A stretch of DNA of 64,000 nt from Gnetum montanum (taxonomy: Eukaryota; Streptophyta; Gnetopsida; Gnetales; Gnetaceae), in NCBI GenBank assembly GCA_015680685.1, contig MNCI01004788.1, forward strand, positions 320,093 to 384,092. The letters are read 5' to 3'. This document shows, piece by piece, positions 11,700 through 22,353 of the stretch. The position numbers were made by a program, and so were the translations under genes. A model generated the notes under the pieces. That model searched no databases. It had not been told where the DNA came from and saw only the letters and a list, made by a program, of their open reading frames with translations. Each line of letters opens with the position of its first letter. Within the stretch, counting starts at the first letter, position 1.

Positions 11700-14640
11700 T
11701 ATTAAGAGATGTAAAACATATTAAGAATCAAAAATTTTTGGAAGAAATAGAAAAATGATAAGAAATTGTAAAAATAAAAAGGTAAAAAACACTTATTAGT
11801 TCTTGAACTAGGATGGAGCATCTCCCCCATGACTAATCTTATGGCTACACACTCAAGAGATGGACTACATAATTCCCTAGTTATACACCACTGGTTTTCC
11901 ATCTATCACTATTATTGACTTAATTAATCATGTGGTAGCACATCTAAAATTGGTGATAGTCTTGTTTTGATCATTCAAAGATGTATTTTCATTTGGACTT
12001 AAAGGTATTTCCATTTTGGGAAATCCATATGTGTTTACTTCTTCTTCTTGATTTTCTATTTTAATTCCTAGGTCTTTGTGTTTAATATCCCTTTTTAGTG
12101 TATAATTAGAGTGTAAGATACCTATGTCTAAGTCCTTTGTTTAGTCCATTTTCTTAAGTTTAGAACTAATAAATTCATCAATTTTCTCCATTCATCTTTG
12201 AAACAATTTTATATTCTCATTTTGAAGCCACTGGATGTCTTCTAGTTTAGTGGCTACTACGTAAGCTAGTTTTTGCTCACACACTTTTTCCTTAGCTATG
12301 TTGTGGGTTTTGTTAATGTTTTGAATATTTGGCCCAAAATTTCACCCTTTACTATTAGTAGTGATTCATGGATTATTTTGTCTCTCCACAATGCTAGATT
12401 CATCACTTTTATTAGGTGTTGAAGTAATGATGGATGTTGACCTTTGCATAGGATTAGAGGACATTGGTTATGAAAGGAAGGGTGTTTTACTTCATTGACA
12501 TTGTGCTAGTTTGGATGCGTTAGTAGGTCCACAAGTGTTGTGCTTATGAATGGGAATCATTCTAAAGAAATGATGTTTCTAAGATTGAGGTGGCAATCTA
12601 TTGGCATTATCATTTATGTGTATGTTCGTAGCACACGTGGCATTCTCTCATTGATGCCATGGTGTTGAACCCTCCTATGTTGTTAATGGTGACATATGGT
12701 GGAGGGAAGTATGAGAATATTGAGGATATGATGAAGGATGAGAAGTGTGAGGTGGTGATCCTTCAAAAGATGTCATGCTGTAATGATATTCAGGAGAGTG
12801 GTAGTAGTGATTTGAAGTAGAGGACATAGAACTAGTTGGAGGAACATGTTGTTGAACATAATATCTATATGGTTTCAATTGGTAGTAAGGGTATGGCTGG
12901 CTTGGTGATGGCTTCCCCCATGACTATGGGTTTTACCACTACAGTTGATGATGATGTTGAGGCTTGTAATAAGGACCCCTAGGATAGTATGATTGGTTGT
13001 AGGATTGTCTATGATTAGCATGTGAGAAAGATAATTTTCTAGGCATATGATTTTGTACAAACTTGGGATTCATTGCAAAAGCCAAATACTCATGTAGATG
13101 TAACATGATTGGGAAATAGCCCTTTATATGGTCATATAGGTAGATGTCACATCCATCATTTACTTTGGTGGTTGAGTCTATAGCCTTTTATTCTACATCC
13201 ATTTTCCTTGCTTGCCAATAAGTGTTCCTAGCTATTTCTTGATTATTCTTCCTTAGTTTATTGTGATTTCCTAATTAATTTTATGTTACCTTCTCCTCTA
13301 TAGTTTCTACAAAAGTTGTAGCTTTTTCATTTATCTACTTTAACATCTTATCTAGCGTTGCCTAGAGTTCATCAAGAGATTGTTGCAATGGCAAGGTTTG
13401 TTGTGAAATCACCTCATCGAGAGCACCTATTTTTTTTATTATAGATATGGACCCTTTTGTTTTGAAGAGTTAGATCCCAATGTTTTTTCTCAACATTCTC
13501 TCATTTACATAGCTCTCCTTCTTCTTTTTCCACCTACCCAATTATCCTTTGTATTTGATGGGATTTTAATTTATATAGTCGACCTTGAGCATACATCCCA
13601 AGGGACTCACTTGTTTCATTACAAAGCCCATCTATGATGTGGAAAAGTTTCTCCTTTTCAGGGAAATCATGGCTAGGAAATCTATGTGGTAGTGAATAGT
13701 ATCTATCCAAGGCCACATCCAAGGGTTCATGATTTTCTTACTTATACCCTTGATTTGTTTTCTTAGGTGTGACACTCTTGCATAGGTTTGGTATTTTTCA
13801 TTAAAACGTTCTACTGTTGTGGACCATTGGTGGATGGAACTTGGTTCCAATGATCTATACCAACTTTTAGCTTCATTTATTTATGTCCTAGGGAACAGCT
13901 TAAACTTTTGCCACTTATTTTTGATATTTTGCAAGGCACCGGCATCATGAAAGGCTTGTAAGTGATGTTGTGGATCAGAATCATAGCTTCCCACAAATTT
14001 AGGGATATTATTCATATCAAGCCTTTTTATGCAACTTTCCCTATGATGCCTCTGGGGCATGTTAACTGCCTCTATGATTTGCATTAGGCTCTTAGTGGCC
14101 AACAAGGGTTCATTGTCATCGAATTTTATGTGGTGAGAATTGCTATTTGTATATGTCTGAGTGTGATGGTTTTAGCTGTGTTCATGTTGAGGTCTTTGAT
14201 TATTCTTGTGGTTTTGATTTTTACAATTATTTTGACCCATAGTGGAGCTTTGTCTCTATACCTACATTCATCTGTGTTAGAACTAGAAGTTGAAGAAGAA
14301 GTGAAAGATGAGGAACTAGGATGATTGTCATGGCTTTGATAATGTATTCCATAGTCTATTAATTTATCTTTTTCAAGTTTTGAGGAGGTCTTAGGCCTTC
14401 AAGCCTCCCCTAGTCTAGGACTTACTTCATCTCCTCTAGGATTGTCTACCTTAGGTGAATGTAGTCTTTGAGTGTCATCAAGGTGGTCATGAACATATGA
14501 AACCTCTACAAGAGGTTTATCACTCCAATTTTCTTCAACATATATCTTGTTAGTTCTCCAATGAATGTTCTCTCCATACAATGTATTATCCCTGTCTTGT
14601 GAAAGATACATTGTTGTTGGTGTATTATGTGTGTGACTCG
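11700..14640 (-). pseudogene. gag: Gag of element B with an integrase C-terminal remnant
   Basis: Decayed capsid polyprotein. The N-terminal part is open at 14611-14399. The capsid core runs 14105-13534 across two frame changes and carries DMNNIPKFVGSYDSDPQHH, a WQKFKLFPRT helix, WYRSLEP, RFNEKYQTYARVSHLR and RLYKLKSHQIQR, matching the gag of D and G. This is the Athila/Tat gag pattern (LFP...WY...L, then LR..I and a PHHGF-like turn). A Tyr/His/Ser/Pro-rich segment (12878-12675) and a charged helical segment (12340-12100) follow. Near 11880-11830 the frame reads LVMGEMLHPSS, resembling the end of the integrase region of D (LSHGEDSHPC), so protease, RT, RH and most of INT have been deleted. 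Confidence 0.75.
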
Positions 14641-14718
14641 GTATTTTTTCCAGAGATAGTTCATTAATGCATTTACAATGATCATGTATGATATAACTAA
14701 TCTAGATAAGTAGCACCA

Positions 14719-14736
14719 TCCCCAACAACGGTGCCA
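14719..14736 (-). other. PBS of element B, tRNA-Asp type
   Basis: Minus strand reads TGGCACCGTTGTTGGGGA, which differs from the tRNA-Asp PBS used by Athila elements (TGGCGCCGTTGCCGGGGA) at three places, all transitions of the C-to-T or G-to-A kind. It lies one base from the LTR end. Confidence 0.85.
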
Positions 14737-14737
14737 A

Positions 14738-15642
14738 TGATGAGCGATGAGGTACCTCCCATGCGAAACCATATGAATCATAAGTGTTCACACATGATTT
14801 GGATGAATTCCATGGATGAGACTAGTTGTGGCATCTAGATCGTGATGTCTTGATCATAGGTCACTATCTTCCCAGTTGGACTAGTGGTAGCTTTGTAACA
14901 TATGATTTAGTCCAAAGTGAGGCATATGATTCTTGATGTTGTTTCAGCCTTGTGCTACTCCTAATGATAATAAATAAATCAATTACTTATTCTAATTAAC
15001 AATATAAAGATAAAGTCTAAACTAGCCTATGGGTAATGAGTGTCTATTCCTAGCTTGCCATACATGTCCTAAATCCACGTATCCACTACTAGAATTACTA
15101 AGCACTATACTATTGGGTGAACTAAGTAGTAATGCTATTGGGATTACCAAGTGAATGCATGTTTACACTCGAAACTAGTTTCACTCATTCTACCAATTCA
15201 TTAACATGCATGGAAACATAAATATTAACTAAGTACATGGAATATAAATTGCATTAAAGTAAATTTAATCTAAGTCAAAGTGTTGTAATGAATAAGAATC
15301 AATCTTGATCTTATTGTTATTCATGGAATGTGTCCAAGTACATTGCCACTCGAATAAGATGTCATACAACTGACTTAGATCCACACTATGGGCACTCACT
15401 GACTATTCTCTAGGATTAAAAAATAAAACTACAAGAGTTTGGCTTCTCTATTGACAAAATAATGCCAATACACAATAGGAGCACACATATTTATAGGAAA
15501 AATTAGACACTGCATCAATGGGGCTGCGTTGATGAAATAGACTACATCAATGGGGCCATGTCAATGGTGCCTAGTCAATGCAATGGGCCACGTTGATGAG
15601 GCCTAGTTGACAAGGCTAAGATATTAGGGCTAAGAGATTGGA
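14738..15642 (-). repeat. 5' LTR of element B, truncated at its outer end
   Basis: Matches 8770-9689 from TGATGAG onward, with a TATA box at 15487-15496 (minus strand) and CATCAATGG-type repeats at about 15505-15610. Alignment to the 3' LTR fades at about 15628, and the last 60 or so bases including TCATCA are missing. Confidence 0.8.
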
Positions 15643-17068
15643 GCCCTCCTTCTAGCGCCAAAAGAACTGTTGGCGACCGTTTGGGGCACGACCGCCAACG
15701 AATGTCCTCGAACAGGATTTAGGTGATTGTTGATCTCTGGCAACACCAAGGCCCAGATACCTCCAAATAAACTTAGTATTTAATGTGAGTATATGTGTGT
15801 GCTGTTGCGGCATGTGGTTGTGTAAAATGTAACAATTGCGTTGTGTGTGAACTACAAATGACTTACTTTAAAGAGATTCAGCCAACTTTGCCAAGTACTG
15901 TGAGTTCTTGAAAATTTCCTATTTTGTTCAACTTCCTAGTCTACGCGGTCCTTATAATACCTACTTGTAACAAATAAAATTTTGCAAAAACATTTGAGCA
16001 CAACTCCACTATCTACTCCTAATTTTCCCCAAAGAAAGAGATAGTTCCACAAGAAAACTAGAAATAGAGCAAGATTCAATGGAAATAAGCAGAAAAGAAA
16101 AGAAACCAGATTTTTGTAGATCTCAAATATTTAAACAAGGTAAAATGACATGAGTAAACACTTCACAATAAAGCTATCCCAAATTCAATATCTACGAATT
16201 GTTCAAACTTCCAAGGCTCAAACAAGCAATATCTTCAAGACAATCCTATTATGCTACCAAAAATTGCTGCGTAAAATACTACGTACGAGACTCCATTTTG
16301 ACTAGATAATGGATGCCACCGATTGCATTCAAACAAACCCTTTAAAAGACTTGACAATTTCTGATTGAAATACCACGAGAATTCACTTTAAAGATAAAAA
16401 GAAGCTATTCTGGTCCCATCAAAATACCAAAGATTTTCTGAACCCTCTCGACTACTGAATTGTTCAACGGCGTGACTACAAACAGAGGCTCTCTTACAAC
16501 AATCCCAATAGCAGTTCCCACACGTTGCACAATAATGAAATTTACTACTAAAATGCTCTTAAGGCTTTTAAACACAAGCGCTTCTATGGCAAAATTTTAA
16601 TAGAAATTTCTATCGGGCAACAAGAACAATAAGAGCAATCTAAAAATCCCAAAATTACTTGCCAAGGATGATACTATCTAAACCACTAGCTAGATAATTT
16701 AAACAAAACAAAAAATGAAATGCATAACTCACAGGACCATGACAAAGAGGCTGAAATCTTTATTCTAGCAAGCCATCTTGCAAAAAATCTTCTTTACAAA
16801 TCTTCTTTGATCCCAAGTGTGATCCAATGTTCTTCCTTTGTTCTTCCCTTCTTCCTCCTTCCCTTCCTTCACTAGAAGCCTTTTTATAGGGTTCCAAGGT
16901 AGGTAGGGAAGTTACATATTTAAAAATATCTCACCTAACTTCTCTCCCAAGTAACTTGGCCAACCAATTAGGAGATTACTTGGCCAACAAGTTAGGAGGT
17001 TACTTGCCCAACAAGTTAGGTAAGTTACAATAATTTTAGGTGGTTTCAACCACAAAAGAGATAAAAAT
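15643..17068 (-). repeat. Second copy of LTR-A carrying only its PBS
   Basis: Homology to 2611-4080 starts at 15643 (one further base matches by chance), which is the first base of the 18-nt PBS, and runs through the full LTR to about 17068. No gag follows on the minus strand. It has a TATA box at 16879-16889. The U3 minisatellite (about 16930-17035) has fewer units than in element A. Confidence 0.8.
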
Positions 17069-17225
17069 GATACGGTTGAGAAGTGCCCATGGTAGTTATA
17101 ATATCATAGAAAATTAAAATACAATCTCTAAAATTCATAGGAATACAAGCTATAGTTGCTACTTACTCCATACATATATATCCTTTTAATTTTGCTTCTC
17201 CAAAATGAGATGTCAAGTCTTCTAA

Positions 17226-17360
17226 GTGATGTATAGGGAAGTTACAATTTTCAAATATCTCAAAAATATCTCTCCTAACTTCTCTCTCAAGGAATTTGAC
17301 TAACCAATCAGAAGATTACTTGTCCAACAAGCTAGGAGAAGGTTATGTGGTTAGGGAGTT
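17226..17360 (-). repeat. Fragment of LTR-A U3 minisatellite
   Basis: Contains TAGGGAAGTTACA and TTACTTGTCCAACAAGCTAG, diverged copies of the LTR-A U3 repeats, outside the main LTR copy. Likely an older LTR-A relic or a local duplication. Confidence 0.55.
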
Positions 17361-18959
17361 AGGAAGTTATGTATAAAATGAGGAGCATTTTATGCTAACT
17401 TTAATGTAATTGTGACATTGAATAGGATAACCAATATTGCAAATTTTTAATGGGCAGTAAATAATATATTTCATAACTTGGGGTAAATGATGGAAGGTCT
17501 CTAAGTCTTCAAACCAAAAAAAATGAAAATACAGCCTATTCAATAGAGGTTTTTGAAACCGATTGGAATGTGGAGATCATCAAGGTAGCGAACGTTCCTA
17601 TTACGGCGGAATTTGAAAAATTTATAATTCATATGGCCCTAATCTTGGTTTAAACCCTTAAAATCTCTAATGGTTGTTATTGTTGCTACTTCATGGTGTT
17701 CGGATCCTCCATCGATGTGGCTTATTCAAGGGCATCATTACCGATGATGAGCCTGACGGATATAATAACGTCCATGACATGGCTTGAAGGCGTTCTGTCT
17801 TGCCACAGAGTCTCTCCTTACCGCGTTCACATCTGCATCGGTGTTGTCGTCCTCCCTGCTGAATTCGTGGACTATCCAAAATCTAGATGATGACGATCAA
17901 TGATACTTGCAGAAGATGCAATAAGGCTGAGCTTGAATGCCATGATGGCCGTGGTTGAAGGCGACTTGTTTGCGAACCAATCACCACTGTGGTTCAATAT
18001 TCTTTTCACATTTACTCATGGACGTATGTCTCTTAATTTAATTTTACTTTCTCCTATTTCTTCCTGGAACCTGCATGAACCGACACATGTTTGAAGCAAG
18101 ATTCATATGCAGCATCATTCAAAGCCACCAATTCAAACTGCCTCACACAATAGGGCCCTGTAAAATCGTAACTGACGATCACCACAGGGGAAGGCCCTGC
18201 AACTGCAATCTGACTCTACCGAATCGTGTTGGAGAAGAAAGGGGTTTTTTGAATAACTACGTGCCCAAACAGAGGGTTTTAATTCCTATTTTTCCCCCAA
18301 AACTGACTCAGGGTTTCCTGCGTTTTTCTGTTTGGCTTTCCTGCGTTTTTTCTATTTGTTTGCCTACGCCCGCTGCTGACCTTTCTACGCCCACTGCTAC
18401 GCATGCCGCTGACCCTTCTGCGCTACCGTTGTTCATCCATTCTCTGCCGAATCCGCTTTGAGATCGCCTCCAACGTTTTGTTCTTGATTTTTTGAAAAAG
18501 AAAATCAGCAACATCAACGGCTGCGACGGTGCAGAGCGACGGCGGTGGAGACGTTTGATGGCTTCGCCATGATTTTACGGTGGCCATGTATTTTCCAGTT
18601 ACACCGCAGTCTTCTTTTCTCTCCACTGGTGCTGCATAATTTTCAAAACACTCGAGGCGTTGCTGATTTTTTTTTTGATTAATTCTTGTTTTACATGAAA
18701 TTTCAAATGTTGTCTTTTTAAGGATACAACCGAATTTCACAACCGAGATCTGCAACTTTGTGCCTATTACATAAATAATATACTCCCTTCCTTACTGATT
18801 TTACTATCTTTTGATCTTTGACAAGGGAATAATCTGGCACTTTCATCTTATACCCAAAAGGCTTCAACATAAAATTTTTACCAGTAAATCAATCTTATAA
18901 ACTAAAACACCCATCAACCTACAACACTAAGGTTGTACTTAACTTACAACCATAGATTC
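17361..18959. other. GC-richer island at about 17580-18650, no gene recognised
   Basis: CpG-containing and less AT-rich than the neighbours. It has a 128-codon ORF on plus (18075-18461) and an overlapping 110-codon ORF on minus (18423-18755); neither matches a family I recognise. It may be a host gene relic (first exon or pseudogene), but no domain, splice pattern or start context supports a call. Confidence 0.3.
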
Positions 18960-19433
18960 TTACAATTTTGAATAAAATATTTTAACTGTTCCATGGAATG
19001 GCCAAATGTGCCAACAGGTGGCATCAACATAGAGAAGGTCCATGGCGTGAATTGCCATGAAGATGAGCAATGGCCTAAGCAGCGAAAATGACATTGGCAT
19101 CAACATGGCAATCACAAGAACTAAAGAACATGAGTACCATAGTAGAGCAGATTCTTGTAGCAAGAACAATGAAAGCAAACACAAGCAAATGTCACTATCG
19201 TTGTTCTTCACAGAGTTGAAGCTCACCAAAATTTTTTGAAATGGAAGGTGCAAATCAAAGATTGCTACTCCAGAAACAACCTCTTCATAAATAAGTAAGC
19301 GAGAGCAGAGCAGAGTAAAGCATAAGCATACATTTAATATGAGAAGAAGAAGACTGGTACATAATGCCTTCTTATATACATTGACATGCATGCTGTTGTT
19401 GCTCCTACTACTATTGATGTTGGCGTTGGTCAA
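18960..19433 (-). CDS. Hypothetical hydrophobic ORF, 157 codons
   Basis: Uninterrupted ORF of 157 codons, long for this stop-rich window. It shows three hydrophobic stretches that could be membrane helices: about residues 28-50 (SLLLLILNVCLCF...), 80-110 (ICLCLLSLFLL, then SLVLVIAMLMP) and 112-130 (LLRPLLIFMAIHAM). I do not recognise the family. Thymine-rich strands give Leu/Phe/Ser-rich shadow ORFs, so it may not be a gene. The complementary strand also has a short ORF (19057-19239). No promoter or partner gene is evident. Confidence 0.2.
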   Translation of the reverse strand: MTNANINSSRSNNSMHVNVYKKALCTSLLLLILNVCLCFTLLCSRLLIYEEVVSGVAIFDLHLPFQKILVSFNSVKNNDSDICLCLLSLFLLQESALLWYSCSLVLVIAMLMPMSFSLLRPLLIFMAIHAMDLLYVDATCWHIWPFHGTVKIFYSKL

Positions 19434-20639
19434 GCCATTGCCATTGGTCTACCTTCTTTTCTTTAAGTCCTATCTTTACCTTCATTATTTCCCAAAACAT
19501 TTTAGTTCCCTTTCTTCTCCTTTTGCTCTCCTACATGAACACAAACAAAGTGATTTCAGTGACAATAATGAAAAGGAAAGGAAATTTAGGGTTCTTTGCA
19601 AAAATCACATGAATTTTCCATCTGTTTTGCAATGAGTAGAGCATCTAATTCCAAATAGTAATGATTGGCCAAGAAATTGAATTTTTAAAACTTACCAAGG
19701 ATTTGATATGGTGATGTTCAAACAATCCACGAAGCTAAAGCTACATAGATGAACATTTGTCTCCTATAGAAACAACTATTGTCGAAGTGGAAATGGAGAG
19801 TGGAATAGTAGTAGTTCTTTGTGTGTAGTTCATTTGAACCAGAAATAGCAAGAAAATTACATGATGGTCTAGCCATGGCTGCAGACCTAGAAAGTGCTTG
19901 CCAAAACCATATCGTTGATCTACTTGATAAAGAACAATCCGAGAACCAAACTAAATTAAATTGGATTATGTATATCATGCCTTATTCGATAAAATTTCTC
20001 CATCAATATTCTAGCTAGGAAACCATGGTAAAGACAATAAAAATTAATACATAAAATGAAATTTTAAAAATAGCCTAACTTCTAGTTACTTATTTTTTAA
20101 TTTATGTTTCCAAATGTTACATTGCTTAACGTTGTATGTAGCAACTTAGAATGGTTACTAGGTTAATTGGTATATGCACATTGCATATGGTATTTCTTCA
20201 TGAATTTAAGCTATATGTTGCAAACATAAATGATTTGATTTAAACATGATATGGTAGGTCCATGGATAAATTGTATTGGCTTATTAATGAAACTTATGAT
20301 TTTCTAAACATAACCTATTCATTTTTTGTAGGAGTAATCAATTAAGTGATATAATCATTATCTTATATTGTCTCAATAAAAAGGAGTTGAATAAATTAAT
20401 TAAAAAGGGGATAGGGGTATTGGAACTTGAAATAATTGAAACAAAGGTACACCTTAGTGTTGGTGGTGGTCTTGGTTGCTCGATTGTTATTGTTACTACT
20501 TCTGAAAGCTAAAACAAATCTAGTAGTACCTTTATATTATCTACCTGCTTCTAGGATCATTTATGATCTAGGAAACTTTTTTCCTAGAGCCTCTAGTATT
20601 AATACTATTCATGAGTAAGGAAAATTAGGGAATAGTTTC
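19434..20639. other. Unassigned; a 65-codon ORF on plus at 19821-20018
   Basis: The short plus ORF reads like ordinary protein (EIARKLHDGLAMAADLESAC), but I cannot name a family. The rest is AT-rich with no repeat copy seen elsewhere in the window. Confidence 0.25.
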
Positions 20640-21352
20640 TTGACATTGGCAAATCATGCTATGGATTACTTACATTCAATGTTGAACACTTGCACTATGT
20701 TTTACAACTCTTGATGGTCTACCATTCCCTTAGCCAAGTGTTCTACAATCACTCACTAAGTTTTAAATATTTCCTTTAGAACCTCAAGCTCCACATTAGC
20801 CATTTTTAATTTTTGATTCATCTCTTTGTGGAGCTTAGACTAAGCCTTGTACAAGAGGTATGGGCTAATGACTTGCTTTTCAAGTTCTGACTATAGTCTT
20901 CCAACAATTAACATTATCAAGTTTACATAGCGAAGGTTGGTAACTTTCATATACTATGTTATCTCTTCAATTTGTAGCCCCTTCAAGTAGATCTCTACTT
21001 TATTATAGATATTGACTATATTAAATATGGGTTGTCAAGTATCATCATGTTGCTAGAGCTACTAGAGAGCATCATTCATCTTCGCCATGGCCAATTAGAT
21101 CTCTTTTTCATGAACTTCTTTAAGTATGATCACCTAGTCTCTCTAATGAATTTTTACCTTCTCATACTTCAGGGTCTCATTTTTCCAAGCAGCAATCTTG
21201 ATGGCTAAATTTTCTCTTATGGCACATACCTTTTACATTAAGAGATTTTTATTTTTAACTCTAAAGTATCTAACATCTTGGTTCACCCTAGCAAATTCTT
21301 CCTAGTGGTACTTTAGGTATGCCTATAGTTCTTTTTGCATCTACATCTTAAG
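20640..21352 (-). pseudogene. ORF3 remnant of element C, distal part (split by D)
   Basis: Reads on the minus strand as a decayed copy of the coiled-coil region of ORF3, alignable with F at about 54880-55560. Its phrases on the minus strand echo the Ala/Leu/Lys-rich helices of F. The remaining part of C lies beyond D at 31331-31637; joining 21352 to 31331 restores continuity, since D is flanked by TTAAG on both sides. No LTR of C was found at the low end. Confidence 0.5.
21348..21352. repeat. Left target-site duplication of D (TTAAG)
   Basis: TTAAG directly precedes the D 5' LTR and is repeated at 31331-31335 directly after the 3' LTR. Five bases is the usual length for Ty3/gypsy integration. 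Confidence 0.85.
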
Positions 21353-22191
21353 TCATGAATCATGTTTTGACTAGCTCCAATATCAAATATCTGATATTAG
21401 ATACCCTATATCAAAGCCAAAGATGTAATGTTGAATATCCGATATCATGGGCTATATGCCAACTTATAAATATAGCACTTGGGCTCATAATTTTTAGATA
21501 GTTTTTGTTGTAGCATAGCGAAGCTATTGTAGTTTGTTTTCTCCAGAGTTAGAATATTTTCTAAGTACTCGCAGTAGCAGTCTGAGTGTGCATGTATCTT
21601 TGTTTAAGCACTAATATACCTAAGCACAATAGTGTGAAAGGAATAAAAATGAACCCTTTTGATAATCCTTGTAGCACTGAGAATAGACTAATGTTTCCTT
21701 TTGTACATTTGATATTCATGCACTTTACTTTAACGCATTTTTATTAAGCACTCAATTTTTAGTTGTTAATGAACACAAGCATAACCACTTTGAGCATATG
21801 TGTAGCACTTGGTAACTCAGAAATGCTTAAGTTTTAGTAACCCAGTAGCACGACATGAGTTTACGATATGTCTAGGGAGTGGAAATGGATACTTGTGTTA
21901 GGCTAGCTAGGAAATAGATGAATTAGATCTTAAATTACTCTACTTTTCATTCTATTTCTAGGTGATTAAGCTTATAAAATATAAAATGATAAAAATCACA
22001 TACCTTAGTAATAGTTAACCATATACTTATACCTCACAAGTGGAACTAAGAAGACAATGATTATTTCAGTTAGATTTCACTTCCTTGAAACTAGAGTACT
22101 TAAGAACTTAAGGTCTATGAAGTTTGATCGGATCATGCATGAACACTGGTGATTTGTATGGTTGGGCGTAGGGGTACCTAGTTGCTCATCA
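21353..22191 (+). repeat. 5' LTR of D
   Basis: Pairs with 30541-31330 and ends GCTCATCA. The first bases TCATGAAT correspond to TGATGAAT in the 3' LTR. U3 holds GATATC-type repeats at 21379-21450 (for example CCGATATCATGGG). TATA box TTATAAATATA at 21464-21474; poly(A) signal AATAAA at 21642-21647. Confidence 0.85.
21464..21474 (+). promoter_or_regulatory. TATA box in D 5' LTR
   Basis: TTATAAATATA; the 3' LTR equivalent is CTATAAATATA at 30603-30613. It lies between the U3 GATATC repeats and the AATAAA signal. Confidence 0.6.
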
Positions 22192-22192
22192 T

Positions 22193-22210
22193 TAGTGTCA
22201 TTTCCGGGGA
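22193..22210 (+). other. PBS of D, tRNA-Asp type, decayed
   Basis: TAGTGTCATTTCCGGGGA matches the Athila tRNA-Asp PBS at 13 of 18 positions, with four transitions and one transversion. It starts one base after the LTR end at 22191, as in B and G. Confidence 0.7.
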
Positions 22211-22353
22211 ACTTTTAGTTGTTACATGTGCTATCGAGGACTAGTGAAAAATTATTCAAATCACTAAAATGAACCTTAGAGTCATATCATACTTTAAAAA
22301 TAACTACAAAAATATTTAGAAGCACATTGTGATTTTTATTTTTCTAACATAAA

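Larger units (their letters stand above)
8765..15642 (-). mobile_element. Element B: gag-only Athila-like LTR retrotransposon
   Basis: Two LTRs (8770-9689 and 14738-15642) flank a roughly 5-kb interior with PBS, gag, a short integrase C-terminal remnant near 11800-11900, a conserved non-coding block and a polypurine tract. RT, RNase H and most of integrase are missing. The low-side flank is AAAAT (8765-8769), a candidate target duplication, but its partner is lost because the 5' LTR is cut short at 15642 where an LTR-A copy begins. Frameshifts and stops throughout mark it as inactive. Confidence 0.85.
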
